This document shows positions 55,327 to 64,000 of a DNA stretch of 64,000 nt, in pieces. This DNA comes from Rubellimicrobium sp. CFH 75288 (GTDB lineage Bacteria; Pseudomonadota; Alphaproteobacteria; Rhodobacterales; Rhodobacteraceae), in assembly GCF_009904055.1 (NCBI RefSeq), contig NZ_WYDP01000005.1, forward strand, positions 1-64,000. The letters run 5' to 3'. The translations under genes and the position numbers were made by a program. Each line of letters begins with the position of its first letter. The first letter of the stretch is position 1. The notes below the pieces were generated by a model. That model saw only the letters and a program-made list of their open reading frames with translations, did no database searches and was not told the origin of the DNA.

Positions 55327-56130
55327 GTCGCCGACAAACGCCTTCTCGATCACGAATTCGGCCGGGTCGCTGTTGGCCCCCTCGCGCAGCCCTGCGCTCT
55401 CGAGCAGCGCCTTGAGGTCGAGGTTGAAAGCCAGGCTGCCGCAGACCATCGCCCGATCCGCAGCCGGATCGAGCGGCGGCAGTCCAAGATCGCGGAAGAT
55501 CTCGCCGCTCTCGATCAGCGTCGTGATGCGTCCCATGCGGTCCGACGGCTCGCGCGTGGTGGTCGGATAATAGCGCAGCTTGCCCGCGACGAGATCTCCG
55601 ATCAGGGGGTCTCCGGGAAGGGATTCCACGATCTCGCGCCCGTAAGCCAATTCCGCCACCTGCCGGCAGGTGTGGGTGACGACCACCTCCTCGAACCGCT
55701 CCCACGTCTCGGGATCGCGCAGCAGGGAGGCAAAGGGCGCGAATCCCGTCCCGGTTGCGAAGAGCCAGAGCCGTCGGCCCGGCCGGAGGGCATCATGGAC
55801 CAGCGTGCCCACCGCCTTGGGCCGCAGGATCAATTCGTCACCCGGCCGGATATGCTGCAGCCGTGACGTCAGCGGCCCGTCGGGCACCTTGATCGAGTAG
55901 AATTCCAGCTCGTCGTCCCATGCCGGCGATGCGATGGAATAGGCCCGCAGGATCGGCCGTCCGTCTTCGCCCGGCAGCCCGATCATGACGAACTCGCCCG
56001 ACCGGAAGCGCAGGCTGCGCGGGCGCGTGCAGCGGAACGCGAACAGGCGGTCGGTGTAGTGCCGCACATCGGTGACGATCTGGGCATCGGACAGGGCTGC
56101 GGCAGTACGGAGGGAGGGCTGAGCGGTCAT
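55318..56130 (-). CDS. fpr: ferredoxin-NADP+ reductase (Fpr)
   Basis: 270 residues, bacterial subclass. FAD-binding RAYSIAS (62-68), NADP-binding ATGTGFAPFASLLRDPE, THTCRQVAELAYG, MVCGSLAFNLDLKALLESAG, and the C-terminal end EFVIEKAFVGDGI typical of the Rhodobacter-type enzyme. It reduces ferredoxin with NADPH (or the reverse). It follows the DUF934 gene by 26 bases on the same strand, suggesting it supplies electrons to the ferredoxin-dependent sulfite reductase and APS reductase of that operon. Confidence 0.92.
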   Translation of the reverse strand: MTAQPSLRTAAALSDAQIVTDVRHYTDRLFAFRCTRPRSLRFRSGEFVMIGLPGEDGRPILRAYSIASPAWDDELEFYSIKVPDGPLTSRLQHIRPGDELILRPKAVGTLVHDALRPGRRLWLFATGTGFAPFASLLRDPETWERFEEVVVTHTCRQVAELAYGREIVESLPGDPLIGDLVAGKLRYYPTTTREPSDRMGRITTLIESGEIFRDLGLPPLDPAADRAMVCGSLAFNLDLKALLESAGLREGANSDPAEFVIEKAFVGDGI

Positions 56131-56156
56131 CGGGGGCCTTTCACGGTTTCAGCCTG

Positions 56157-56603
56157 TTAGCGCGAGGCTCCGCCAGGGGAAAGCGCGGCCGATCCGCGCA
56201 GGCGGTCCCGGTAATCGCCCCTGCGCCAGTCCGCTCGCGCTAGCCACTGCGCCTCGGGCTGGCGCGCCGCCAGATCGTCGGGAATCTCCACCTCGTCGAA
56301 GCCTGCGCGCCGGCACATCGGGTACTGGTCGGCGAGGATCGGCCCCGCCGCCCGCAGCCGGCCCCGGAAGCCCAGCCGCCGCAGATCGCGCCCGAGGGTA
56401 AAGCCGCGCCCGTCCGAGAAGGAGGGGAAGCGGACCCGGACCAGGCCGAGCTGGCCGAGCGTGCCGACCAATTCGGACGGATCGTCCCCCGGCGCGATCT
56501 CCACGCCGTCGCCTTCCTCCAGCCTGTCCAGTTCGGCGAGCGGACGGACAGGCCCCGCAAAATCGTCGGGGCCGAAACCCCGGTCGGTCACGATCACGGA
56601 CAT
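56157..56603 (-). CDS. DUF934 protein linked to assimilatory sulfate reduction
   Basis: 148 residues. DGVEIAPGDDPSELVGTLGQLGLVRVRFPSFSDGRGFTLGRDLRRLGFRGRLRAAGPILADQYPMCRRAGFDEVEIP is the DUF934 pattern. The family is regularly encoded next to cysI and cysH; no biochemical activity is established. ATG 56603 gives the family N-terminus MSVIVTDRGF and lies 11 bases after cysH. Confidence 0.88.
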   Translation of the reverse strand: MSVIVTDRGFGPDDFAGPVRPLAELDRLEEGDGVEIAPGDDPSELVGTLGQLGLVRVRFPSFSDGRGFTLGRDLRRLGFRGRLRAAGPILADQYPMCRRAGFDEVEIPDDLAARQPEAQWLARADWRRGDYRDRLRGSAALSPGGASR

Positions 56604-56614
56604 GGTCCCGCTCC

Positions 56615-57340
56615 TCAGGCCGGCATGCCGCGCACCACCCGGCCATCTACCAGATGGATGCCACATTCCGTCTTGTCGAGCCCGCGCCAGCGCCCGGCAC
56701 GCACGCCCTCGCCTGGGGCGGTCCGCGTCGTGCAGGGGACGCATCCCACGGACCGATAGCCGCGCGCGGCAAGGGGATGCCGGGGCAGGCGGTTCTCCGC
56801 CATGTATTCGGCGACGTCCTCGGGGCGCCAATGGGCGAGCGGGTTGACCTTGATCCGCCCCTCGCCGTCGGCCTCGAAGAACTCGAGCGCAGCACGCGCC
56901 CCGCCCTGAAAGCGCTTGCGGCCCGTGATCCAGCCGTCGAAGCCCTTCAACGCCCGGGCAAGCGGCTCCACCTTGCGCAGGACACAGCAGGCGTCGGGTT
57001 GCGCCTGATGCAGCAGGCCGTCCGCATCGCGTTCGAGGAGCGCCGCACGATCCGGCCGGATCACCCGCACATCCTCGAGCCGGAGCCGCTCCGTCACCTC
57101 GAGCTGATAGGCCAGAGTGTCTGCAAACAGCATCCCGGTGTCGAGAAACAGTACCGGCAGACGCCGGTCCAGCACCGCCACCATGTGCAGCAGCACCACC
57201 GACTCGGTCCCGAAGGAGGAGACGAGCGCGAGCGGGCCCACCTCCGGGTCCGTCAGCGCATGGCTCAGCACCGCCATGGCCGCGTGATGGCGGTAGCGGT
57301 CGTTGAGCCGCGCGGCGCGCGCCTCGGCATCAGGCCGCAT
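56615..57340 (-). CDS. cysH: CysH, assimilatory APS (adenylyl-sulfate) reductase type
   Basis: 241 residues. PAPS-reductase fold with SSFGTESVVLLHM (P-loop-like) and FLDTGMLF. Cys118-Cys119 (CCVLRK), Cys200/Cys203 (GCVPCT) and Cys226 in ECGIH form the 4Fe-4S cluster ligands plus catalytic cysteine, the pattern of APS-using reductases instead of PAPS-only ones. It reduces activated sulfate to sulfite for CysI. ATG 57340 lies within the end of cysI (11-base overlap). Confidence 0.93.
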   Translation of the reverse strand: MRPDAEARAARLNDRYRHHAAMAVLSHALTDPEVGPLALVSSFGTESVVLLHMVAVLDRRLPVLFLDTGMLFADTLAYQLEVTERLRLEDVRVIRPDRAALLERDADGLLHQAQPDACCVLRKVEPLARALKGFDGWITGRKRFQGGARAALEFFEADGEGRIKVNPLAHWRPEDVAEYMAENRLPRHPLAARGYRSVGCVPCTTRTAPGEGVRAGRWRGLDKTECGIHLVDGRVVRGMPA

Positions 57341-58997
57341 CGGCTGCCTCCGCGCCGTAGAGAAAGCCGCGGAACGGCTCCAGACCCAGGCGGCGCACAC
57401 AGTGCAGGAAACTTTCCTGCGCATCGCGCCGCACCGTCAGATACCCGCGCACCAGCCGCTCGACGGCATCCACCACTTCGTCCGCCGCGAAGCCGGGGCC
57501 CGTCTTCTCGCCGATCGCGGCGGTCTCCGTGGGATCTCCCCCCAACGTGATCTGGTAGGTCTCCACGCCCCCCCGGTCGAGCCCAAGGATCCCGATAGCC
57601 CCGACATGATGGTGTCCGCAGGCGTTGATGCAGCCCGAGATCCTGATGCCGAGCGGCCCGGTCTCGCGCTCGAGGCCGCTTTCGACGAGCCGCCGTGCGA
57701 TGCCTTGCGCAATGGGGATGGAGCGCGCGGTGGCGAGCGCGCAGTAATCCATGCCCGGGCAGGCGATGATGTCGGACGCAAGACCCGCATTGGCCGTGGC
57801 GAGCCCCGCCTCGCGGAGAGCGCGCCAGACCGCGGGCAGGTCCGCGCGGTGGACGTGGGGCAGGATGATGTTCTGCTCGTGGCTCACCCGCAGCTCGCCA
57901 TAGCCGTGACGTTCTGCAAGGTCCGCGAGGGTCCGCATCTGCGCCGCCGTCGCATCGCCCGGCGTCGCCCCCGGCGCCTTGAGCGAGACGGTGACGATGA
58001 CATGGCCCGGGGCACGATGCGGATGGAGATTCGTGTCCGTCCAGGATCGGAAGGCGGGAGAGGCCGCACGGAACGCGAGATAGTCGCCATCGTCCCGCTC
58101 CTTCCAGGCAGGGGGTGCGAACATCGCCCTGATCCGCTCGAGCATGGCGCGATCCGCGCCGCCCCACTCCCCGCGCAGTTGCGCGAAGCGCTCCTCCACC
58201 GCGTTGCGGAACGCCTCGAGCCCGCCCTCGAAGACCGTGATCTTGATGCGGGCCTTGTACTTGTTGTCGCGCCGGCCGCGCAGGTTGTAGACCCCGAGGA
58301 TCGCCTCCAGATAGGGCAGCAGGTCCGCCTCCGGCAGAGCCGGGCGGATCACCTGCCCCAGCATCGGCGTCCGGCCCAACCCGCCTCCGACGGAAACCTC
58401 CCACGCCGGCTCGCCGTCCGCACCCCTGACCATCCGCAGGCCGATGTCGTGAGCGCGCGTCACCGCACGGTCGCGCGGGCTGCCCGAGACGGCGATCTTG
58501 AACTTGCGCGGCAGGAACTGGAACTCCGGGTGGTCGGTGCTCCATTGCCGGATCAGCTCGGCCACGGGCCGCGGGTCAGCAATCTCGTCGGCGGCGGCGC
58601 CTGCGAAGTGATCGGCGGTGACGTTCCGCACGCAATTGCCAGAGGTCTGGATCGCATGCATCCCCACATCGGCCAAGGCGTCGAGGATGTCGGGCACGTC
58701 GCGCAGGCGCGGCCAGTTGAACTGGATGTTCTGGCGCGTGGTGAAGTGTCCGTAGCCGCGATCCCACCGCTCGGCGATCATGGCGAGCTGGCGCATCTGG
58801 GCCGGGCTCAGCGTGCCGTAGGGGATCGCCACGCGCAGCATGTAGGCATGGAGCTGGAGATAGAGGCCGTTCATCAGCCGCAGGGGACGGAACTCCTCCT
58901 CGGTCAACGAGCCGTCGATGCGGCGCTCCACCTGCGCGCGGAACTGGCGTACGCGATCGCGTACAAAGGCTTCGTCGAAGGCGTCGTAGCTATACAC
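57330..58997 (-). CDS. cysI: CysI/NirA-type siroheme 4Fe-4S sulfite reductase
   Basis: 555 residues, monomeric ferredoxin-type nitrite/sulfite reductase family with the duplicated ferredoxin-like and siroheme domains. GHFTTRQNIQFNWPRL and TSGNCVRNVTADHFAG mark the first half; the cluster/siroheme cysteines are in CPGMDYC and CINACGHHHVG in the second half. Given cysH and cysG in the same operon the substrate is sulfite. Overlaps DUF2849 by 8 bases. Confidence 0.93.
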   Translation of the reverse strand: MYSYDAFDEAFVRDRVRQFRAQVERRIDGSLTEEEFRPLRLMNGLYLQLHAYMLRVAIPYGTLSPAQMRQLAMIAERWDRGYGHFTTRQNIQFNWPRLRDVPDILDALADVGMHAIQTSGNCVRNVTADHFAGAAADEIADPRPVAELIRQWSTDHPEFQFLPRKFKIAVSGSPRDRAVTRAHDIGLRMVRGADGEPAWEVSVGGGLGRTPMLGQVIRPALPEADLLPYLEAILGVYNLRGRRDNKYKARIKITVFEGGLEAFRNAVEERFAQLRGEWGGADRAMLERIRAMFAPPAWKERDDGDYLAFRAASPAFRSWTDTNLHPHRAPGHVIVTVSLKAPGATPGDATAAQMRTLADLAERHGYGELRVSHEQNIILPHVHRADLPAVWRALREAGLATANAGLASDIIACPGMDYCALATARSIPIAQGIARRLVESGLERETGPLGIRISGCINACGHHHVGAIGILGLDRGGVETYQITLGGDPTETAAIGEKTGPGFAADEVVDAVERLVRGYLTVRRDAQESFLHCVRRLGLEPFRGFLYGAEAADAA

Positions 58998-59328
58998 CGT
59001 CCTGTGCTCCGGGAATGCGGCCGCGCGGGGTCAGACCCTCGGCGCGCTTGCCGTGATGGTAGTTGGTCGGACCGTGAGTGCGGAAAGCCTCGCGGAAATG
59101 GAGCGGCACGGGACCGGTCGGAGAGGGAGCGGCGTCCACCAGATCGGCTCCGACGATGTGAGGCTGGGCACGTGCGAACAGGAGGCGGATCTGCGCATGC
59201 GCCTCGTCCTCCAGAAGCTCGGCCTCCCCCATGTCAGGGCTCCAGCGGTCGTCCTCGGTCAGCCAGACGGCATGACCCTCCAGCAGATCGTTGGCGGAGA
59301 CGACCTTGGGAACAAAGCGGCGGCTCAT
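58990..59328 (-). CDS. DUF2849 protein of the sulfite reductase operon
   Basis: 112 residues. FVPKVVSANDLLEGHAVWLTEDDRWSPDMGEAELLEDEAHAQIRLLFA then PLHFREAFRTHGPTNYHHGKRAEG matches DUF2849. In many alphaproteobacteria it lies between cysG and cysI, as here, with 4-base and 8-base overlaps to the two neighbours. Function not established; a helper of sulfite reductase is an inference from position. Confidence 0.88.
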   Translation of the reverse strand: MSRRFVPKVVSANDLLEGHAVWLTEDDRWSPDMGEAELLEDEAHAQIRLLFARAQPHIVGADLVDAAPSPTGPVPLHFREAFRTHGPTNYHHGKRAEGLTPRGRIPGAQDGV

Positions 59329-60719
59329 GACGCAACCTCCTCCAGACCAGGCAGGGCGGCCCCCGCCAGGCGGGGGGCAAGCCCATAGAGGATCAGGACC
59401 GGTCCGGACATCCCGGCATCCGACAGGTCGGGTTCGAGTCGGGCCAGGGTCGTGGCCAGCACCCGCTGCCCCGCGCGACCGGCATTCTCCACCACCGAGA
59501 CGGGCGTCGACGGGTCGGCGCCGTGCATCAGAAGGCGGCCCTGCATCCGTCGCGCGGCACGCCGGCCCATGTAGATCGCGGCGACCTCCCCGGGCCGGGC
59601 CAGCGCACGCCAGTCGTGCTCGGCCAAGCCGGCCGCATCATGCCCGGTCAGCAGCCGCAGGCCCGCATTGCGACCCCGGGCGGTCAGGGGCTGACCGATC
59701 GCGGCCGCGGCGGCCGAGGCGGCGGTGATGCCGGGCACCACCGACCAGGCGAGACCCGCGGACTCCACGGCCGCAATCTCCTCCTCCAGCCGGCCAAAGA
59801 CCGACGGATCGCCCCCCTTCAGCCGAACCACGTGCCGGCCGGCCCGCGCGTGCTCGACCAGAAGCGCGTGGATCGCCTCCTGGGGCGTCGAGGGACCGAA
59901 ACCCTCCTTGCCCACGTCGATCAGCAGGGCCTCGCGCCGGGCCAAGTCCAGCACGCCGGCCGTCACGAGCCGGTCGTGGACGACGACATCGGCGCGATCG
60001 AGTGCGCGTCGTGCTCTCAGCGTCAACAGATCCGGATCGCCGGGGCCCGCACCCACGAACTCGACAAAGCCCGTGCGTGGGGCACGCGCGAGATGGCGGC
60101 CCAGAAGGCGGCGAAGCGCATCCGCCACCTCTCCCGCACCGCCGTTGCGCGCCGCCTCAGGACCGGCCGTTTCGAAGAAGGCGCTCCAGAAGGCCCGGCG
60201 GGCTGCACCTGCAGGCAGCGCCTCGGCCGCCCGGCGGAACCCGGCGGCGGCCCGGGCAAGCATCCCCAGCGAGGTCGGCAGGCGCTCCTCGAGATCGGCC
60301 TTGATCCGCCGGGCCAGCACCGGCGCCGCTCCTTCCGTGCCAATCGCCACCACGACGGGGTCGCGATCCACAAGGGCCGGCGTGAGAAAGGCCGAGCGGT
60401 CCAGATCGTCCACGATGTTGTGCGGCACGCCCGCCGCCCGCGCCCACTCCGCAAGCTGCCCGTCCGCCGCCCTGTCCTCCTCGGCCCCGTAGGCCAAGAC
60501 GGCCCCCGACAGATCCGGGGCCTCGAGCGCGCGGCGGTGCAGCACCAGACGCCCGGCCTCGGCCCATCGGCGGATCTCCAGAGCCGGCTTGGTCGCGAAC
60601 ACATGGATCTGCGCCTCCGTCCGCAGCAGAAGGCGCAGCTTGGCGCAGGCGGCCTCGCCACCGCCGGCGACCACGATCCGCCGCCCTGCCACCGCCATGA
60701 AGACCGGAAAGTGTTGCAT
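59325..60719 (-). CDS. cysG: CysG, trifunctional siroheme synthase
   Basis: 464 residues. N-terminal precorrin-2 dehydrogenase/sirohydrochlorin ferrochelatase (about 1-205; FMAVAGRRIVVAGGGEAACAKLRLLL) and C-terminal uroporphyrinogen-III C-methyltransferase (about 222-455; FVGAGPGDPDLLTLRARRALDRADVVVHD, VRLKGGDPSVFGR, VVPGITAASAAAAAIGQPLT, IYMGRR). It makes the siroheme used by CysI. ATG 60719 is the family start; the upstream open frame runs under the Lrp gene. First gene of the operon, divergent from the regulator. Confidence 0.94.
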   Translation of the reverse strand: MQHFPVFMAVAGRRIVVAGGGEAACAKLRLLLRTEAQIHVFATKPALEIRRWAEAGRLVLHRRALEAPDLSGAVLAYGAEEDRAADGQLAEWARAAGVPHNIVDDLDRSAFLTPALVDRDPVVVAIGTEGAAPVLARRIKADLEERLPTSLGMLARAAAGFRRAAEALPAGAARRAFWSAFFETAGPEAARNGGAGEVADALRRLLGRHLARAPRTGFVEFVGAGPGDPDLLTLRARRALDRADVVVHDRLVTAGVLDLARREALLIDVGKEGFGPSTPQEAIHALLVEHARAGRHVVRLKGGDPSVFGRLEEEIAAVESAGLAWSVVPGITAASAAAAAIGQPLTARGRNAGLRLLTGHDAAGLAEHDWRALARPGEVAAIYMGRRAARRMQGRLLMHGADPSTPVSVVENAGRAGQRVLATTLARLEPDLSDAGMSGPVLILYGLAPRLAGAALPGLEEVAS

Positions 60720-60855
60720 CGCTCCCTCCGCCCCTTCGCCTCCCGATATAGAACATCTTCCCTTCCAGAGGCTATTCGGCCACAAAGATAAGGACGCTTG
60801 TTCTGTCGAAGCGGTAAACAGGTGGCGGTTGCTTTTGGGGAGGACGGGAGAGGGG

Positions 60856-61317
60856 ATGGCGTTCCGGCTCGACGCTCTGGACCGGAAGATCCTTGCGGAG
60901 CTGCAGCGCGATGCAGGCCGCTCGCTGGACGAGATCGCCCGTGCGGTCGGCTCGTCCAAGACGCCGGTCTGGAATCGCATTCGCCGCCTGCGCGAGGCCG
61001 GCGTGATCGGCCCTCCGGTCGTCGTGGCCGATGCCGAAGCGCTGGGCTTCGAAGCCACGTTCTTTGTCCTGATCCGCACCGCTGCGCACGACGCCGCCTG
61101 GCAGGCCCGCTTTCTCGCGGCCCTGCGTGCCCGCCCCGAAGTGCAGGAGGCGCATCGGCTCGCCGGCGATATCGACTACATCCTGAAGGTGCGCGTCCCG
61201 AATGCCCGCGCCTACGATGCCTTCTATCAGGCGCTGATCGCGGAGGTGAGCATCCACACCATCACGGCCCTGCTCTCGATGGAGGAGATCAAGAGCACCA
61301 CGGCCCTGCCCCTCTGA
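60856..61317 (+). CDS. Lrp/AsnC-family transcriptional regulator of the cys operon
   Basis: 153 residues: N-terminal HTH (LDALDRKILAELQRDAGRSLDEIARAVGSSKTPVWNRIRRLREAGVI, about 5-50) and a C-terminal RAM/AsnC ligand-binding domain (ATFFVLIRTA..., VQEAHRLAGDIDYILKVRV). Divergent from cysG across a 136-base gap, an arrangement common in Rhodobacteraceae, so control of sulfate assimilation is likely. GGAGAGGGG precedes the ATG. Confidence 0.88.
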   Translation: MAFRLDALDRKILAELQRDAGRSLDEIARAVGSSKTPVWNRIRRLREAGVIGPPVVVADAEALGFEATFFVLIRTAAHDAAWQARFLAALRARPEVQEAHRLAGDIDYILKVRVPNARAYDAFYQALIAEVSIHTITALLSMEEIKSTTALPL

Positions 61318-61506
61318 CCGCAAGACGCGCCGCCCAAGAGGAGGCCCCCGTCACGCTGGCCAGCGTCCGGGGGCCAGCCCGGGTCACCGGCCCGGGCATC
61401 ACGGTCGAGGCCAGGCCGCGACCGTATCTCGTTCAGGCAGTGTAACACGAACGCCACGGTGCCGCAACGGAAACCGACCGATGCAGGCAAGGCCGCTCCC
61501 GGCGTC

Positions 61507-62016
61507 TTAGAAGAACCCGACAGCCCCGTCGAAGGCGGACTGCCGCAGGAGCCGCAGCGTATAGTCTCCGAACGACCGGAAGACCAGAACATGCGCGCCG
61601 TCGCCTTCGGGCCAGATCGCCGCCGCGACCTGACCCAGCCGCGTGCGCCGGAAAGCGCGGGAGCCGAAGGCGTCCGGATGCAGGTCGGCCGGCGAGAGCT
61701 TGGCCAGGACCTCGCGCCAGCCCTCCCCCTCGACGGCAAACCCCACGCGCAGGTCGGAGACATCCGCACACAGATGCGGCACCTCCCCCAGCCGTCGCCC
61801 CAGATCGGCCGCGACTGCCCCCCCCTCGCCTGGGGCAACGAACAGCAGCAGCTCGTCCGGCGCCATCCAGGCCGCCCCGCGGCGGGTGTCGCCCGCAATC
61901 CGCAACCGCTCGGGCACATCAAGGCCCAGCCCGTCCCTCAGTGCCCCGGCCGCGGCAGCGAGGTCGGTCCGCAGTGTCACCATTCCCAGAGGGCCCAGCG
62001 CCCGCACATCAGCCAT
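61507..62016 (-). CDS. soxG: SoxG, sarcosine oxidase gamma subunit
   Basis: 169 residues. Small subunit of heterotetrameric sarcosine oxidase: MVTLRTDLAAAAGALRDGLGL, RRGAAWMAPDELLLFV, VSDLRVGFAVEG and RSFGDYTLRLLRQSAF are typical of SoxG. It overlaps the soxA stop by 8 bases, the usual soxA-soxG order. The enzyme demethylates sarcosine to glycine, giving methylene-THF and hydrogen peroxide. The 189-base gap to its right-hand neighbour (61318-61506) holds nothing I recognise. Confidence 0.88.
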   Translation of the reverse strand: MADVRALGPLGMVTLRTDLAAAAGALRDGLGLDVPERLRIAGDTRRGAAWMAPDELLLFVAPGEGGAVAADLGRRLGEVPHLCADVSDLRVGFAVEGEGWREVLAKLSPADLHPDAFGSRAFRRTRLGQVAAAIWPEGDGAHVLVFRSFGDYTLRLLRQSAFDGAVGFF

Positions 62017-64000
62017 GGAGCCGCTCCCCCGCCTTGTCATAGAGCACCGGATCGACCACGCGCGCGAGGACCGGATCGGCTCCCTTGCGGGCCACCTCCA
62101 CCACCTCGTCCATCCGCTCGGGCCCCCGCTCCAGGAGCGCCATGGCGATGCCACGCGCCAGAGTGGGCGAGTAGTAGGTGGAGGTCACGCGTCCCTGCGT
62201 GTTGCGCTGGCCCACCGCGTTCTGACCCGGTGCGAGGATGTAGGCGCCCTCCGGCAGCACGGACCCGTTCATCGTCTCCAGACCCACGAGCCGCCAGCGC
62301 AAGGGCGAGGCCATGTGCGAGCGCTCCTGCGCGCGCTTGCCGATGTAGTCGGGCTTCTTCCTCGAGATCGCCCAGCCGAGGTTGAGGTCCTGCGGGATCA
62401 CGGTGCCGTCCGTCTCCTCGCCGATCATGATGTAGCCCTTCTCGGCCCGCAGGATGTGCATGGCCTCCGTGCCGTAGGGGGTGATCCCCTCCGGCGCGCC
62501 GGCCTCCCGGATCGCTTCCCACAGCGCCAGACCCGACGCCGCAGGCACGGCGATCTCGAAGGACAACTCGCCCGAGAAGCTGATCCGGTGCACCCGGACG
62601 GGCAGGCCCGCCAGCATGCCTTCGGCCCATGTCATGTGGGGCAGCGCCGCGGCCGACAGGTCCATCCCCCCCAGCCGCTCCAGCACCGCGCGTGCGCGGG
62701 GGCCGGCGACGACGATCTGGGCCCATTGCTCGGTCAGGTTGGCGGTGAACACGCGCCAGTCGTGCCACTCGCACTGCAGCCAGTCCTCCATATGGGCGTG
62801 GATGCGCTCGGCTCCGCCCGTGGTGGTGTGGCAGAGCCAGGCATCCTCCGACAGCCGCGCCACCACGCCGTCGTCGATCAGGAACCCGTTCTCGGAGCAG
62901 ATCAGCCCGTAGCGGCACTTGCCCACGGGCAGCGTGCTCATCACGCCGGTATAGATCATGTCGAGGAACCGGCCCGCATCGGGCCCCTTGACGACGATCT
63001 TGCCCAGCGTGGAGGCATCGAGCATCCCGACCTGCCGCCGCACGGCCGTGACTTCGCGCAGCGCGGCGGCGTGACGGTCCTCGCCCTCGCGAAGATAGGC
63101 CCAAGGGCGCCGCCACAGGCCTACCGGCTCCCACACAGCGCCGTGGGCGGCGTGCCAGGCGTGCATCGGGGTCTCGCGGACCGGCTGGAACAGGTCGCCC
63201 TTGGCCACGCCCGCGATCGCCCCCAGCGTGAGGGGCGTGTAGGGCGGGCGGAAGGTCGTCGTGCCGACCTCCGGAATGGGCAACTGCACGCTCTGGGACA
63301 GCACCGCCAGACCGTTGATATTGGACGTCTTGCCCTGATCGGTGGCCATGCCCAGCGTCGTGTAGCGCTTGGCATGCTCGACCGCGATGAAGCCCTCCCG
63401 CGCGGCGAGTTCGACGTCCGACACCTTCACATCGTTCTGGAAGTCGAGCCACATCTTGCGGCGCAGCTCCGGGCTGGCCCCCTGAGGCATCACCCAGACG
63501 GGCAGGATCGGCCCCTCCTCGGCATCGTGCGCAGCAAGCGGGGCGGGCTCCTCGTCCGATCCGGCCGCCTCCGCACCGGCCAGCAGACCCGAGGCCAGAA
63601 CATCGGCCGTCCGCAGCGCCCCGTCGGCCGAGCCTGCGGAGAGGACCATCGGCTCTCCGTCCGCACCGCGCGGCGGCCGGTCCCGGTCCGGGCGGAAGAG
63701 CGCCGCCGCCTCGTCCCAGAGCAGCTTGCCGCCGCAATGGGACCACAGGTGGACGGCCGGGCTCCAGCCGCCGGACATGGCCACGGCGTCGCAGGCGATG
63801 TCTTCGAGACCCGACCCTTCGCCCGCCAGCGCGCAAAGCGTCACACCCCGCACCCGCTTGCGCCCGTGGACCTTGGCGATCCCGCGACCCGCCTCGATCC
63901 GGAGACCCATCTCGCGGGCGCGCTGCACCAGTTCGCCCTCGGGGCGCGGCCGGGCATCGACGATGACGGGCACGACCAGACCTGCGCGATGCACCGCCAG
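62009..64000 (-). CDS. soxA: SoxA, sarcosine oxidase alpha subunit (partial, N-terminus beyond the window)
   Basis: The C-terminal about 663 residues of a protein usually near 1000. Visible are the end of the NAD-binding pyridine-nucleotide domain (AVAMSGGWSPAVHLWSHCGGKLLWDE), a linker, and the T-protein-like folate-binding domain (WLDFQNDVKVSDVELAAREGF, EHAKRYTTLGMATDQGKTSNINGL, RYGLICSENGFLIDDGV, GTEAMHILRAEKGYIMIGEETDGTVIPQDL). The frame is open to the right window edge, so the gene is cut by the window, not truncated. soxB and soxD are expected upstream outside. Confidence 0.93.
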   Translation of the reverse strand: MAVHRAGLVVPVIVDARPRPEGELVQRAREMGLRIEAGRGIAKVHGRKRVRGVTLCALAGEGSGLEDIACDAVAMSGGWSPAVHLWSHCGGKLLWDEAAALFRPDRDRPPRGADGEPMVLSAGSADGALRTADVLASGLLAGAEAAGSDEEPAPLAAHDAEEGPILPVWVMPQGASPELRRKMWLDFQNDVKVSDVELAAREGFIAVEHAKRYTTLGMATDQGKTSNINGLAVLSQSVQLPIPEVGTTTFRPPYTPLTLGAIAGVAKGDLFQPVRETPMHAWHAAHGAVWEPVGLWRRPWAYLREGEDRHAAALREVTAVRRQVGMLDASTLGKIVVKGPDAGRFLDMIYTGVMSTLPVGKCRYGLICSENGFLIDDGVVARLSEDAWLCHTTTGGAERIHAHMEDWLQCEWHDWRVFTANLTEQWAQIVVAGPRARAVLERLGGMDLSAAALPHMTWAEGMLAGLPVRVHRISFSGELSFEIAVPAASGLALWEAIREAGAPEGITPYGTEAMHILRAEKGYIMIGEETDGTVIPQDLNLGWAISRKKPDYIGKRAQERSHMASPLRWRLVGLETMNGSVLPEGAYILAPGQNAVGQRNTQGRVTSTYYSPTLARGIAMALLERGPERMDEVVEVARKGADPVLARVVDPVLYDKAGERLHG

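Overview
The window is GC-rich, densely packed chromosomal DNA from an alphaproteobacterium, most likely a member of the Rhodobacteraceae. The basis is gene content and order: a tolQRAB-pal-cpoB-tilS-ftsH string, a fhs/chorismate mutase/folD string, a Lrp-cysG-DUF2849-cysI-cysH-DUF934-fpr sulfur block, and soxA-soxG of heterotetrameric sarcosine oxidase. I see no rRNA, tRNA, CRISPR array or insertion sequence.

Layout. 0.3-10 kb is mixed housekeeping: periplasmic methionine sulfoxide reductase (msrPQ), a fasciclin-domain protein, ClpB, pyrF, an SPFH/NfeD pair, a Nudix hydrolase and a zinc-finger DNA polymerase IV. 10.1-19.3 kb is the cell-envelope operon (ybgC, tolQRAB, pal, cpoB) running into tilS and ftsH. 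19.3-20.6 kb holds two adjacent broken genes: a trans-aconitate methyltransferase (tam) and a MOSC-domain protein. 20.7-23.7 kb is one-carbon metabolism (fhs, folD) with a small chorismate mutase between.

23.7-54.6 kb is about 31 kb of carbohydrate and polyol uptake and catabolism, made of three head-to-tail units that each have their own ABC transporter and regulator. Unit A (23.7-34.1 kb) has a CUT1-type transporter plus FGGY kinase, divergent from a cupin phosphoglucose isomerase, a shikimate-dehydrogenase-like enzyme, a 2-hydroxyacid dehydrogenase, a UlaG-like hydrolase and an RpiR regulator; I know of no described pathway with this set. Unit B (34.1-41.8 kb) has a ribose-type transporter with an SDR dehydrogenase, split DhaK/DhaL kinase, RpiB-type isomerase and SorC regulator, matching the logic of D-threitol/erythrulose catabolism. 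Unit C (41.8-54.6 kb) is an erythritol locus: eryD-eryA-eryB-eryC divergent from a ribose-type transporter, a DUF2291 protein and a second kinase/FAD-dehydrogenase pair. Units B and C are probably linked, because the RpiB of unit B is a good candidate for the EryI step; no TpiA2/EryH homologue is in the window. Candidate operators lie in all three divergent intergenic regions, and all three transporter binding-protein genes are followed by perfect GC-rich hairpins.

54.6-64 kb has a disordered membrane-anchored protein, ferredoxin-NADP reductase, the assimilatory sulfate reduction operon (cysH, cysI, cysG and the small conserved DUF934 and DUF2849), a divergent Lrp-type regulator, then soxG and the C-terminal part of soxA, which runs off the right edge. 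Sarcosine oxidase makes methylene-tetrahydrofolate, the substrate of the FolD encoded upstream.

All functional assignments are from reading the translated sequence; no database search was possible.
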